A program made the position numbers and the translations under genes. A DNA stretch of 64,000 nucleotides from Pseudomonadota bacterium (lineage in GTDB: Bacteria; Bdellovibrionota; UBA1018; CAIMNF01). The notes under the pieces are model-generated. The model had not been told where the DNA came from and ran no database searches. It saw only the letters and a list, made by a program, of their open reading frames with translations. Every line of letters starts with the position of its first letter. Position 1 is the first letter of the stretch. The stretch covers positions 1-64,000 of the forward strand of contig JAIXWV010000030.1 in NCBI GenBank assembly GCA_027491115.1. The letters are read 5' to 3'. Of this stretch, positions 1 through 9,485 are shown in pieces.

Positions 1-10
1 CTCTCCGCCA
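1..10 (+). tRNA. Probable 3' end of a tRNA gene (truncated by window start)
   Basis: ctctccgcca is identical to the 3' acceptor strand plus CCA of the tRNA-Ser at 161-252 in inverted orientation. Confidence 0.4.
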
Positions 11-160
11 CTCCAAACCCGAATGAACATCGCCCCTGAATGGGGAATACGAGGGGACCGACTCTCGCGAGGCCAGGATGGCCGATAGCGAGAGACACGA
101 TGTCGTGGAGGTCCCATCGGATTCCCCATTCAGGGAAAGAAATTTCGCGGGGGTTTGAAG

Positions 161-252
161 TGGCGGAGAGAGAGGGATTTGAACCCCCGAGGCCCTTGCG
201 AGCCTGCCGGTTTTCAAAACCGGTGCAATCGACCACTCTGCCATCTCTCCGC
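161..252 (-). tRNA. tRNA-Ser (anticodon UGA), encoded CCA
   Basis: Acceptor stem GCGGAGAGA/TCTCTCCGC, anticodon loop UUUGAAA on stem CCGGU/ACCGG, long variable arm, TTCAAAT T-loop, encoded CCA. Confidence 0.93.
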
Positions 253-299
253 AAGTGATCCTGAAGGAATCCCCATGGTTCAATAAAAGGGGGGACTTG

Positions 300-1064
300 T
301 CAATTCGCGTGGGTTTCGCCCGGCTTCGGCTTGTAATAGACCTCTTGGTGGATCGAGGCCTTTTCCACCCCGTGGGCGGTCAGGATCTGCTTCACTTCGT
401 CGATCATGGCGCCGTTTCCGCAGAGGTAGAACTCGGTTTCAGTCCAGACGATCTTGGAGGCGTTTTCTCGGAGCCAGTCCGTGACGCGACCGCGAAATCC
501 CTGCCAGCCCGGTTCGGGGCGCGAAAGGGCCTGAACCAGTCCGTTTGCACCGAGGCGATCCCGGAGCTCTTCCGTGTACAGAAGGTCCGACTGGACCCGG
601 GCCCCAAACAACAGGGTTCCACTCACAGGGGGCTGATCGGTATAGACCTTGGAAAACACCATCGAACGGAAGGGTGCGATCCCCGTTCCGGTGGCGATGA
701 AAAGCGCATGACGTCCGGCCTTCGGCTTGTAGACAAAATCACCATAGGGAGCGAGACCCTTCATGCTCTCCCCGATCTGAAGACTGTCGAGGTACTGGGT
801 GCCGGGGCCGTTTTCGACGAGCTTCACACAGAGCTCAAAAACCGACTTCCCCGCTCGGGTGAGTTCGGGGGCGGAAGCGATGGAGTAGGCTCGACGGAGA
901 TCCCGGCCTCCCGGACCGCGACCCGGGACGATCACACTCACAAACTGGCCCGGTTGGAAGGGAAACACCGGCTCCGACTCATAGAGCAATTCAATCACGT
1001 CCGGAGTGAGAGTTTTCTTGGCAATGAGCCTGGCCTCGACCGTGACAGCCTTCGGTTTTTCCAT
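300..1064 (-). CDS. Ferredoxin--NADP+ reductase family protein
   Basis: FAD/NAD-binding motifs FPFQPGQFVSV, RRAYSIASAP, ATGTGIAPFRSM, YLCGNGAMIDEV; start MEKPKAV preceded by GGAGAAA. Confidence 0.85.
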   Translation of the reverse strand: MEKPKAVTVEARLIAKKTLTPDVIELLYESEPVFPFQPGQFVSVIVPGRGPGGRDLRRAYSIASAPELTRAGKSVFELCVKLVENGPGTQYLDSLQIGESMKGLAPYGDFVYKPKAGRHALFIATGTGIAPFRSMVFSKVYTDQPPVSGTLLFGARVQSDLLYTEELRDRLGANGLVQALSRPEPGWQGFRGRVTDWLRENASKIVWTETEFYLCGNGAMIDEVKQILTAHGVEKASIHQEVYYKPKPGETHAN

Positions 1065-1145
1065 GGGTTTCTCCTGATTTTTGAGTGGCCTTACCCTAGC
1101 CGAAAACCCATGCTTTATCCAGCCTTTTGTGTTAGCCCTAGACCC

Positions 1146-1325
1146 ATGTTTGGATTGAGCGGTGGACATCTTTTGATTTTGGCGATTGTCGTACTGTTGT
1201 TCGGAAGCCGAAGACTTCCCGAGCTCGGCTCCGCCCTAGGTAAGGGGATCGGAGCATTCAAGAAAGGCCTCGAAGGGGGCAAGGACGACGAGAACGACAA
1301 GAATAATAACAATCGGATCTCATGA
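1146..1325 (+). CDS. tatA: Sec-independent protein translocase TatA family
   Basis: MFGLSGGHLLILAIVVLLFGSRRLPELGSALGKGIGAFKKGL is a classic TatA N-terminus and amphipathic helix; ends in a D/N-rich tail. Confidence 0.9.
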   Translation: MFGLSGGHLLILAIVVLLFGSRRLPELGSALGKGIGAFKKGLEGGKDDENDKNNNNRIS

Positions 1326-3034
1326 AGGCTCCGCTCGAGAAGATTCCCGATCACCTTCAGGAATACATCACCGAGCAGGACCCTTCGCTGTACACCCCGA
1401 TTGATCAGGCGGTCTGGCGCTATGTGATGCGCGTCTCGAAGAACTTTTTCGGGAAGCACGGACATCCGCTTTACCTCCAAGGACTCGAAGCCACCGGAAT
1501 TGCCACTGACCGCATTCCGCTGGTGACCGAAATGGACACCGCTCTCCGTAAGCTCGGTTGGCGCGCGGTGGTGATCAACGGATTCATTCCTCCGGCCATT
1601 TTCCTGGAGTTCCAATCGCTCCGGATCCTCGCCATCGCTTGCGACATCCGCAAACTCGAGAATCTGGGCTACACCCCCTCGCCCGACATCATTCACGAAG
1701 CTGCGGGTCACGTGCCCATCGTGGCTGATCCAGATTACCGTGCTTATCTGGAGGATTACGGCGAGGTGGCCCGGAATGCGATCATCACCAAGTTCGACCT
1801 CGAGCTTTATGATTCGATTTTTAAACTTTCTGAAATCAAAGAAAACCCTCAAGCCAAGGCGGAGGACATTGCACGCGCCCAGGCCGAATTCGAAGCCGTG
1901 GCCAAGCGCGAGACCCTTCCCTCCGAGGCAGCCCTCCTGACCCGGATGGCCTGGTGGACGACCGAATACGGTCTGCTTGAAGTCGACGGTAAGCCCCTCA
2001 TTTACGGGGCAGGACTCCTGTCCTCGATCCAGGAGAGCTACCACTGTCTCGATGCCAACGTGAAAAAGATCCCGTTCAAGCTCGATACTGCGGTCCACAC
2101 TTCCTACGACATCACCCGTCCTCAGCCCCAATTGTTCGTGGCAAAGAGCTTTGCCGAGCTGAGAGCGGCACTGGATGACTTCGCGGATACGATGGCGTTC
2201 CGCCGCGGAGGCGCCTACGGACTCGAAATCGCGCGCAAAGCCGAGAACACGGTTTCGGCTGCCCTGGACAACGGAATCACCCTGAGTGGAATCGTGAAGG
2301 ATTACCTCCTCGGCGAAGATGCCCAGCCCTGCGCATTCACCTTGTCTGGACTGAAACAGGTTTCATTCGACGGCAAGGAGATCGACCAGGTCGACACCCA
2401 CTCCTTGAGCAGTGACCTGTTTGTGCCCCTGTTTTCCGAAGCCGCCCTCAAAGCGAGCCCAGACGAACTGAAGAGGAAGATCCACGGAAGCGGTCTCACC
2501 ACCCGCTCGGGTCTCCGGGTGCAGGGTCGGTTCAAGAAGGAAATCGCCTTGGGTCGGTCGGCACGGATCTGGCTGCTCGAGTCGGTGAAAATCCTCGACC
2601 AGACCGGGAAGACGGTTTTCTCGGAACTCCGTAGACATTATCCGTTGTTTCTCGCATCAGACATCACCTCAGTCTACGGCGGAGCCGCGGACCGGAACAG
2701 CTACTTGCTCCGCAATCGGAAGCCGATCAGCAAGGTGAAATCGCACAAGAGCAACCGGACTCCGGGCAACTCGGAACTCTGCGAACTGTATGCACGTGTC
2801 AGAAGCTTCCGGGATGCTCACCCCCGGGATCCGAGACCGCTCGACGCCATCCACGAGGCGCTCCGAATTCTTGCACCCAAAGATTGGCTTCTCAGGCTCG
2901 AACTCCTCGAGCTTTATCTGAAACTCGAACCGCAAGGTGTGGCGGTTGCCAAAATCCGGAATGAGCTCGGCGAGCTCAAAGCGGAGTCCACGGAAATGAA
3001 AGAAATGATCGAAAGAGGAATCGTCAGTTTATGA
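1322..3034 (+). CDS. Aromatic amino acid (phenylalanine-4-) hydroxylase, long form
   Basis: HEAAGHVPIVADPDYR iron-ligand motif, TTEYGLL, SSIQESYHCL; 570 aa with C-terminal extension; ATGA overlap with tatA. Confidence 0.85.
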   Translation: MKAPLEKIPDHLQEYITEQDPSLYTPIDQAVWRYVMRVSKNFFGKHGHPLYLQGLEATGIATDRIPLVTEMDTALRKLGWRAVVINGFIPPAIFLEFQSLRILAIACDIRKLENLGYTPSPDIIHEAAGHVPIVADPDYRAYLEDYGEVARNAIITKFDLELYDSIFKLSEIKENPQAKAEDIARAQAEFEAVAKRETLPSEAALLTRMAWWTTEYGLLEVDGKPLIYGAGLLSSIQESYHCLDANVKKIPFKLDTAVHTSYDITRPQPQLFVAKSFAELRAALDDFADTMAFRRGGAYGLEIARKAENTVSAALDNGITLSGIVKDYLLGEDAQPCAFTLSGLKQVSFDGKEIDQVDTHSLSSDLFVPLFSEAALKASPDELKRKIHGSGLTTRSGLRVQGRFKKEIALGRSARIWLLESVKILDQTGKTVFSELRRHYPLFLASDITSVYGGAADRNSYLLRNRKPISKVKSHKSNRTPGNSELCELYARVRSFRDAHPRDPRPLDAIHEALRILAPKDWLLRLELLELYLKLEPQGVAVAKIRNELGELKAESTEMKEMIERGIVSL

Positions 3035-3384
3035 AATGCATCAGCATCGGATCATTCATGGTGGCCCTGTCTGTCATGGCCGGCGCCTTCGGAGCCCATG
3101 CGCTCCAAGGCAAGATCGGTTACGATTTGCTCGAGATCTTCAAGACCGGGACTTACTACATGACTATTCACTCACTGGGGCTCATCCTCTTCGGCCTCTT
3201 CAAGCCCGAGAAAACCTGGCCCGCTACAGCCTTCGTGATCGGTACCGTGATCTTCACGGGAAGCCTCTATGGCATCACTTTCACGGGCATCCGGAGTCTC
3301 GGAATGATCACGCCGATCGGCGGATTGCTCTACATCGCGGGTTGGATCGGATTCGGTCTCGAAGCCCGGAAGAGGATCGGGTGA
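3031..3384 (+). CDS. DUF423 family small membrane protein
   Basis: AGAFGAHALQGKIGYDLLEIFKTGTYYMTIHSLGLILFGL pattern; four hydrophobic segments. Confidence 0.8.
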   Translation: MKCISIGSFMVALSVMAGAFGAHALQGKIGYDLLEIFKTGTYYMTIHSLGLILFGLFKPEKTWPATAFVIGTVIFTGSLYGITFTGIRSLGMITPIGGLLYIAGWIGFGLEARKRIG

Positions 3385-4016
3385 TGGAATCCACGCCGCT
3401 TCCCTGGATTGCAGAGATTTCCAGACTGGTGACCAAGGTGACCGACCGGATCACGGGTGACCGATCGGAATTCCCCCTGTTGGTGGCTGCGGTGACCGCC
3501 GAAAGTCTCCGTCACTGCGGGATCGTCGCAAATGTTTTTTACGGATCCGCAGCATGGATCGAAGTGATGGAGAACCAGTCGGTGATGTGGGCGGGTTGCT
3601 GGGGCTCGAACACTCATTTTTGGGCGGTGACCCCCTTTGGTGAGATTGTGGATTTGAACACGAGTGTCTCGTATCGCAAAAAAGCGCATGGGAACACCGA
3701 TCACCAACCCAAGTATTCTCCCCCCCTGCTCTGGTCACGCGAAGTCCCTGCCTTTTACCGGTACCTTCCTGAAGGCATCGCTGAGATCGAGCTCGACTCG
3801 GAGCGGGATCGTCGCTGGTACGAGACCTGTATGACCGAAATCAAATCCAAGTTGGGGGATCCCTCGCTCCTGCTCCAGCTCCCGGAAGACAGCCTCGACT
3901 TCCCGGACGAGGCCATTCTTTGCCCGAACCGACGACTCCTCGACGATGCAGCCCAGACTTTCCGTCACTTCGACCGCGCTTTGATGATCCAAGGCATTCC
4001 CCAAAAACCCTTCTGA
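3384..4016 (+). CDS. Hypothetical protein, possible transglutaminase-like fold
   Basis: ATGA-type overlap with preceding gene; HCG ... THFWAV ... EIVDLN arrangement resembles a Cys-His-Asp triad. Confidence 0.6.
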   Translation: MESTPLPWIAEISRLVTKVTDRITGDRSEFPLLVAAVTAESLRHCGIVANVFYGSAAWIEVMENQSVMWAGCWGSNTHFWAVTPFGEIVDLNTSVSYRKKAHGNTDHQPKYSPPLLWSREVPAFYRYLPEGIAEIELDSERDRRWYETCMTEIKSKLGDPSLLLQLPEDSLDFPDEAILCPNRRLLDDAAQTFRHFDRALMIQGIPQKPF

Positions 4017-4099
4017 GTGTGAACGGGTCCGAGTCAAGGTTTTGTCGGGTGCATTTTGGGCTTCGTGCCGCTTTTTCGAGAGTGCTACACTAGGACGAA

Positions 4100-5053
4100 A
4101 TGAACCGCCTGATCTTTTCCCTATCCGCACTCCTCCTTATTCTGCAATCCAGCACTCCGGCCCTGGCCGCGATCGAAAGCATCAACGTCCAAACCTACAA
4201 TCCGTCGACCTCGGACCGTTTTGTGATCCTCGAGGACGGCTTCCGTTCGGAATGGCCGCGTAAGAACCTGCTGTACTTCGGAATGAATTACAATTTTTTC
4301 AATGATCCCCTTCCGGTTCTGGACCCGACCCAAACGGCACTCGTGGGCCATCTGATTGATAGCATCCAAACCATCGATCTGTTCGCCGGGATCAAACTTT
4401 CCAACAACTTCGGTCTCTTCATCGGAGCACCCATACATTTTGCCAGATTCCCCGCCACCTTTAACGATGCCCCGGCCGCGATCACCGGTGACCAGACGAC
4501 CATGGGTGACTTCAAGATCATGGGTAAGCTACGGGTCACAGACGATACCAGCAACACCCACATCGCGTTCATTCCAGAAGTTCGTCTCTCGACGGGCGCC
4601 ACCCAGTACCTGCTGTCGGACGCATCTCCTTATCTGGGACTCCGGATGGCACTCGAGCGCCAGTTTGAAGGCTGGACATTCCTCGCGAATATCGGCTACG
4701 TTTCTGCGGCAAATTCGGTCTATTCTCCGACCGCGTTCTCGACCATCAACTTCCGGAACCGCCTGATCACCGGCGTCGGTGGGTTCCTTCCTTTCAACGA
4801 CGAATTCGGAATGAGCGTCGAGATCAACAGTATCAACATGATCCCCTTCGACAGCTCGAACAACCCGATGGACGCCTATGCGGGACTTCGCTATTCGCCT
4901 TTCGCAGGCATGGCATTCACCGCAGGGGGATCGATCGGTCGGATCGGTGGCCAACTCAGCTCGACCTACCGGATGATCGCAGGCCTTCGCTACACCTTGG
5001 GCGAGGACGCGCCTCAAGCACCGGTGCCACTCTCCACCCCGAAAAGGAAGTGA
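4100..5053 (+). CDS. Secreted/outer-membrane beta-barrel-like protein
   Basis: Signal peptide ending ALA, then alternating aromatic/glycine strands typical of barrels. Confidence 0.6.
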   Translation: MNRLIFSLSALLLILQSSTPALAAIESINVQTYNPSTSDRFVILEDGFRSEWPRKNLLYFGMNYNFFNDPLPVLDPTQTALVGHLIDSIQTIDLFAGIKLSNNFGLFIGAPIHFARFPATFNDAPAAITGDQTTMGDFKIMGKLRVTDDTSNTHIAFIPEVRLSTGATQYLLSDASPYLGLRMALERQFEGWTFLANIGYVSAANSVYSPTAFSTINFRNRLITGVGGFLPFNDEFGMSVEINSINMIPFDSSNNPMDAYAGLRYSPFAGMAFTAGGSIGRIGGQLSSTYRMIAGLRYTLGEDAPQAPVPLSTPKRK

Positions 5054-5056
5054 TCC

Positions 5057-5644
5057 TCAGTCCTGGATCCAGTCGTAGTTGAAGCTCACACTGATCCGCT
5101 CGCCCTCGGTGCGGTTCGGTGGCACTTCGTGCTTCATCCAGCTTTCAAAGAGGATGATCTCGCCCGGTTTCGGCGTCAGGTCGATTTGCATCCGGCGTGG
5201 GGGACTCGCCATGAACAGGGGAGCACGAGGATCTTCCACACGGAGCGGACTCGCACCTTTCGGAACCGCCACATAGAAGGTCCCGCTCACAATCGAATTC
5301 GGATGAAGATGGAACGCATGATAGCAATCGGGCGGCATCAAGTTCGCCCACAATGACGAGAGGCGGAGTTCCCCTTTCGGAAAGCGGATCCCGGCCTTTT
5401 TCGCAAAGGCAGCGGCCTCACGGTCCAAGTGTCGCTTCAACTCGTCGAAGATGCTGAATTGCCGGTGCAGATCGGACATGGAGCCGTAGGAGGTGTAACC
5501 CCCCGAGTAGTTCTTACGGCACCAGCGGACTCCGGCCTCGTCAACTTCTGGGAGAGCACGAATGGTCTGCTCGAGTATCAGCCGTGAACGGGCGGGAAAC
5601 GGAATCCGCTTCTGCTCGATCCAGGTCGGAAAACAGGCCTTCAC
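5057..5644 (-). CDS. 2OG-Fe(II) oxygenase family protein (TIGR02466-like)
   Basis: HLHPNSIVSGTFYVAVP ... PKPGEIILFESWMKHEVPPNRTEGERISVSFNYDW. Confidence 0.75.
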   Translation of the reverse strand: MKACFPTWIEQKRIPFPARSRLILEQTIRALPEVDEAGVRWCRKNYSGGYTSYGSMSDLHRQFSIFDELKRHLDREAAAFAKKAGIRFPKGELRLSSLWANLMPPDCYHAFHLHPNSIVSGTFYVAVPKGASPLRVEDPRAPLFMASPPRRMQIDLTPKPGEIILFESWMKHEVPPNRTEGERISVSFNYDWIQD

Positions 5645-6543
5645 TTCGTGCTCCGGGGAGGAATCTCATGCGAAATGGCGAGCTCGAGTCCCTTTTTGAA
5701 TTTCTGCCAGTACTCCTTCGCCTTGGTGTGATTCGCTGTCGGGAGTTCGAGCGTGATGGTCGGAATGCCGAGATCCTTCCCGGTATAGTTTCCGAGTGAT
5801 CCGGGATAGAAGCCAGTGGATTTCGCATTCAGCTTTTCGCGGAGCTCCTGGCATTTTTCGACATATTCTTCACTGAACCGGAACAATTTCACGTGGTCCG
5901 GACCGTCATAATCGAGCACGTTCAGAGGCGAATGGATGGAGATGATCTTGTGGGGCTTGAACTTTTCGATCAGGCCTTTTTGAAAAAGCGTCTCGGGCTC
6001 GGAGTCCGGCTTGTAACCGGGAAAGCGTCGTTTGTCAGAATGAAAGCGCTTTTTCCACTGAGACAAGGCCTCTTTATGCCAATCTCGCGTCGAAAAGTTG
6101 CGGTTGCAATCGACTCCATGGGCGTTGGTCCGCGATTTCGGATAGCCAAGAAACCCGTCCGGATTGATGAGCGGGGCGATCACAAGACGTGCATCCGGAT
6201 AACGCTTCATATTCTCCTCCGCCCACTGGGAGATCTGGAATCCGAGGTAGAGGGGAGTGATTTCGTCACCATGGACCATCGAGAGGATGAGGGTGGTGTT
6301 CTTCGAGTTTTCGGGACCGAAAACGAGGTAGATCAGAGGGCGACCTTGGACAGAGGTCGTTTCAAACTTCCAAGAGAGCGTGCCACACGGATTCTTTCCC
6401 CAAGCACGCTTCTGGAAAGCCTTGTCGAGGGATCCGCAAAGTGAGGGGAGGTCCGTTTCGATCTCGTCCGCGAAACTGAACGGCATCCCGGCAGCGGCCA
6501 CCATCAGGATTCCGGAAAGGATCTGTTTCAGACTGGATGACAT
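5641..6543 (-). CDS. M14 family zinc carboxypeptidase / murein peptide amidase-like
   Basis: SMVHGDEITPLYLG (HxxE), RLVIAPLINPDGFL, NRNF, IISIHSPLNVLDYDGP; signal peptide. Confidence 0.8.
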   Translation of the reverse strand: MSSSLKQILSGILMVAAAGMPFSFADEIETDLPSLCGSLDKAFQKRAWGKNPCGTLSWKFETTSVQGRPLIYLVFGPENSKNTTLILSMVHGDEITPLYLGFQISQWAEENMKRYPDARLVIAPLINPDGFLGYPKSRTNAHGVDCNRNFSTRDWHKEALSQWKKRFHSDKRRFPGYKPDSEPETLFQKGLIEKFKPHKIISIHSPLNVLDYDGPDHVKLFRFSEEYVEKCQELREKLNAKSTGFYPGSLGNYTGKDLGIPTITLELPTANHTKAKEYWQKFKKGLELAISHEIPPRSTK

Positions 6544-6544
6544 C

Positions 6545-7168
6545 TCAGATTTCTCCTTTTTGCTTTCGGCTTTTCAGCCAATGCTTGACCGCGAAGAAAA
6601 GGATCACTGCGATGATGACACCGACGATTCCACCCTCGACTTTTTTGATCCAAGCGATGACATGATGAAGCATGTCGCCGAAATAATAAACCGAATAAAT
6701 GATCGCCGGGACACTGATCAAAGCCGCCCCTCCGTCATAAATGAGCAGTTTACGGAAAGGAAAGTGAAGTGTTCCCGAAGCAAAAAAGATCGTCGAGCGC
6801 ACCCCCGGCATGAAGCGGGCTGAGAACAATAGTTTTCCACCGTGATGAATCAGACGCTCACGGATCGCCTCGATCTTGCCCTCGTCCAGCACCAGGCGGA
6901 AGGGCCACTTCTTCATCAACTTCCGCCCGAAGTGATGCCCGAGCCAATACATGAACGAATCACCGATCATGACCCCGGCCAGACCGATTCCGATCATGAT
7001 CCAGACATCGCAGATCCCGTAATAGGCGAGGATGCCACCAGCGATGAGCGTGATGTCCTCAGGAATGGGGATGCCAAGACCGCAGGCGAGCAAAATCACA
7101 AAAATCGCCGCGTACGGAATCGGACCATAGTAGTCGATCAGGAAGTCGACGATCAGATTGAAGTCCAT
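6545..7168 (-). CDS. DedA family membrane protein
   Basis: CGLGIPIPEDITLIAGG, GVMIGDSFMYWLGHHFGRKLM, ARFMPGVRSTIFFASG. Confidence 0.88.
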   Translation of the reverse strand: MDFNLIVDFLIDYYGPIPYAAIFVILLACGLGIPIPEDITLIAGGILAYYGICDVWIMIGIGLAGVMIGDSFMYWLGHHFGRKLMKKWPFRLVLDEGKIEAIRERLIHHGGKLLFSARFMPGVRSTIFFASGTLHFPFRKLLIYDGGAALISVPAIIYSVYYFGDMLHHVIAWIKKVEGGIVGVIIAVILFFAVKHWLKSRKQKGEI

Positions 7169-7195
7169 TTGGGTTCACCCATTAGACACGAAGAT

Positions 7196-8122
7196 TCATT
7201 TTTTTGAAAGAGGATGGGCCGAGCGGTAGGAGTCCTGAACTTCCCCCAAGTCGAGATGGGTGTAGCGCTGCGTTGTAGACAATCGGGAGTGACCCAAAAG
7301 CTCCTGAATGCTCCTCAGGTCGGCCCCGGCGGAGAGCAGATGAGTGGCAAAGCTGTGACGGAGTGCGTGAGGCGAGATCTTCCGGTTTTCATCGATCCAC
7401 TGCGGTGAAAGCATCGCGGCACGGAGCAGCTGCCGGGCCAGGATCCGGGCGATGCTCCGGGCGGTCAAACGGCCCCCGCGGAAATTGACGAACACCGCAT
7501 CGGGGTCCGAGTGGGATGGAAGTGCCGCAAGGTAAACCCGGATTGCTTCGTCCGCCGGGCTTGTCAGCGGAACAAAGCGCTCTTTGTCACCCTTTCCGCG
7601 AACCCGGACCCAACCCGGACGTTCGCTCAGGTTTTCACGCTTCAGGATCTCGACCTCACCGACACGGAGCCCGCAACCGTACATCAATTCGAGCAGGGCA
7701 CGGTCGCGCGAGCCTTGCCAGGTCCCGACATCGGGCGCACGCATCAACTCGAGCGCCTCCTCCACCTTAAGGACTTCGGGCAACTTCTTTCCGACCTTGG
7801 GGGCGGGAATCAGGGCGAGCCAGTTCTTCTGCACCATGCCTTTCCGTTTCAGATACCGGAAAAAAGTGCGGAGCGTGCTCATCTTCCGCGCAACCGAGAC
7901 GTTCTCGTTCTGCTCCATCAATGAACCGGCAAAAGACCGGAAGTGCAGGGAAGCCAATGTTCCGAGCTCGGTTCCATCGATCATGGAATACTTGGACTCC
8001 ATGTGCTCAGCAAACTGGACCAGGTCCGATCGGTAGGCCCGGAGCGTCTCCGGGGACCAGTTGCATTCATTGCGTCCATGCTCGAGGAAGGCCTCGATCC
8101 AGCCCTTTATGCTTGATGTCAT
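7196..8122 (-). CDS. Tyrosine recombinase XerC/XerD family
   Basis: ELMYGCGLRVGEV, HALRHSFATHLLSAGADLRSIQELLGHSRLSTTQRYTHL (R-H-R-Y). Confidence 0.92.
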   Translation of the reverse strand: MTSSIKGWIEAFLEHGRNECNWSPETLRAYRSDLVQFAEHMESKYSMIDGTELGTLASLHFRSFAGSLMEQNENVSVARKMSTLRTFFRYLKRKGMVQKNWLALIPAPKVGKKLPEVLKVEEALELMRAPDVGTWQGSRDRALLELMYGCGLRVGEVEILKRENLSERPGWVRVRGKGDKERFVPLTSPADEAIRVYLAALPSHSDPDAVFVNFRGGRLTARSIARILARQLLRAAMLSPQWIDENRKISPHALRHSFATHLLSAGADLRSIQELLGHSRLSTTQRYTHLDLGEVQDSYRSAHPLSKK

Positions 8123-8147
8123 CCCTCGATTAGTTTAATTCAAAAGT

Positions 8148-9485
8148 ATGCAAAAAGTGCACATAATCGGCGCAGGTTTGGCCGGCTCCGAAGCCGCCTG
8201 GTTTCTGGCGCAAAGAGGCGTCGAAGTGGTGTTGCACGAGATGCGCCCGGAACGGACCACGCCGGCCCACCACACAGGAATGTGCGCCGAGCTGGTCTGC
8301 TCCAACTCCCTGAAATCCAAATCCCCCGTCTCCGCACCCGGGATCATGAAAGCGGAAATGCGGCAGGCCGGATCGCTCATCCTCGAATCGGGCGAAGCAT
8401 CCGAAGTCCCAGCCGGGGAAGCGCTTGCCGTCGATCGCGACCGGTTTTCGAACCTCATCACCGGAAAGCTCCGCAGCCACCCGAACATCCGCTTCGAGGC
8501 CGGAGAGGTCACGACACCCTTCATCGGCGAGAACGAAATCACGCTCATCGCTTCAGGCCCCCTCACCTCGGATGCCCTCGCCACCTGGATTGCCAAGGCC
8601 ACCGGCACGGAAGACCTCTATTTTTACGATGCCATCGCACCGATCATCGAAGCGTCGACGATCGACATGGAAAGCGCCTTCACCGCCAACCGCTACGACA
8701 AGGGCGGCGAAGAAGCGTACATCAACTGCCCGATGACCGAGGAAGAGTACCACGCCTTCATCGACTCGATCCTGACCGGAGAAATGGTCCCGACCAAGAA
8801 TTTCGAAAAAGAGAAATACTTCCAGGGTTGCCAACCGATCGAAGCGATCGCCTCGACCGGTAGGGACTCCCTCCGCTTCGGACCGATGAAGCCGGTCGGC
8901 CTGACCGACCCGAAGACCGGCAGACGCCCGTACGCTGCAGTTCAATTGCGCCCCGAGAACCGATCCCGCACGGCTTACAACATCGTCGGCTTCCAGACGC
9001 GGTTGAAGTACGGCTCCCAACAGAAGGCACTCCGCCTCATTCCCGCGCTCAAAAACGCCGAATTCCTCCGTATGGGATCCATGCACCGGAACACCTATGT
9101 TTGCGGACCGCGCGTCCTGCGATCTGATCTTTCACTCAAGGGTCACCCAAGAGTCTACTTTGCCGGACAGATCACCGGGGTGGAAGGCTATCTCGAGTCA
9201 GCCGCCTGTGGACTGCTCGCCGCCATGTTCATCTTGGCACGCGTTCGCGGACTCCCCCACTCGGCCCCACCGACCAACACGGCGCTTGGAGCCCTGTTGG
9301 CACACGTGACGGCATCCGATCCGAAGAACTACCAGCCCAACAACATACAATTCGCACTGTTCGATCCAAAGTTCTTCGACGGGACGGAGGGACTGAAGAA
9401 AGACGCTCTCCGCGAAACCCTGTCGAAGCAAGCTCCTGTCAATTTCCGGAACTGGATGAAGTCATGCGCCACGCTCTTTTCGTAA
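8148..9485 (+). CDS. trmFO: Methylenetetrahydrofolate--tRNA-(uracil-5-)-methyltransferase TrmFO
   Basis: VHIIGAGLAGSEAAWFLAQRGVEVVLHEMRP, CAELVCSNSLKS, GQITGVEGYLESAACGLLA. Confidence 0.95.
   Translation: MQKVHIIGAGLAGSEAAWFLAQRGVEVVLHEMRPERTTPAHHTGMCAELVCSNSLKSKSPVSAPGIMKAEMRQAGSLILESGEASEVPAGEALAVDRDRFSNLITGKLRSHPNIRFEAGEVTTPFIGENEITLIASGPLTSDALATWIAKATGTEDLYFYDAIAPIIEASTIDMESAFTANRYDKGGEEAYINCPMTEEEYHAFIDSILTGEMVPTKNFEKEKYFQGCQPIEAIASTGRDSLRFGPMKPVGLTDPKTGRRPYAAVQLRPENRSRTAYNIVGFQTRLKYGSQQKALRLIPALKNAEFLRMGSMHRNTYVCGPRVLRSDLSLKGHPRVYFAGQITGVEGYLESAACGLLAAMFILARVRGLPHSAPPTNTALGALLAHVTASDPKNYQPNNIQFALFDPKFFDGTEGLKKDALRETLSKQAPVNFRNWMKSCATLFS

Noticed and set aside
1065-1100. GCCGAAAA near 1098 as a FliA -10 for tatA
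   Set aside because: The position 15 nt upstream is TTTG, not TAAA; no convincing -35.
255-1145. N-terminal extension of the tatA frame (ORF 255..1325)
   Set aside because: Only the last 59 codons look like a protein (TatA); the rest is antisense to the ferredoxin reductase gene.
7196-8122. Tyrosine recombinase as evidence of a mobile element
   Set aside because: Sits beside trmFO without att-like repeats or other mobile genes; fits housekeeping XerC.
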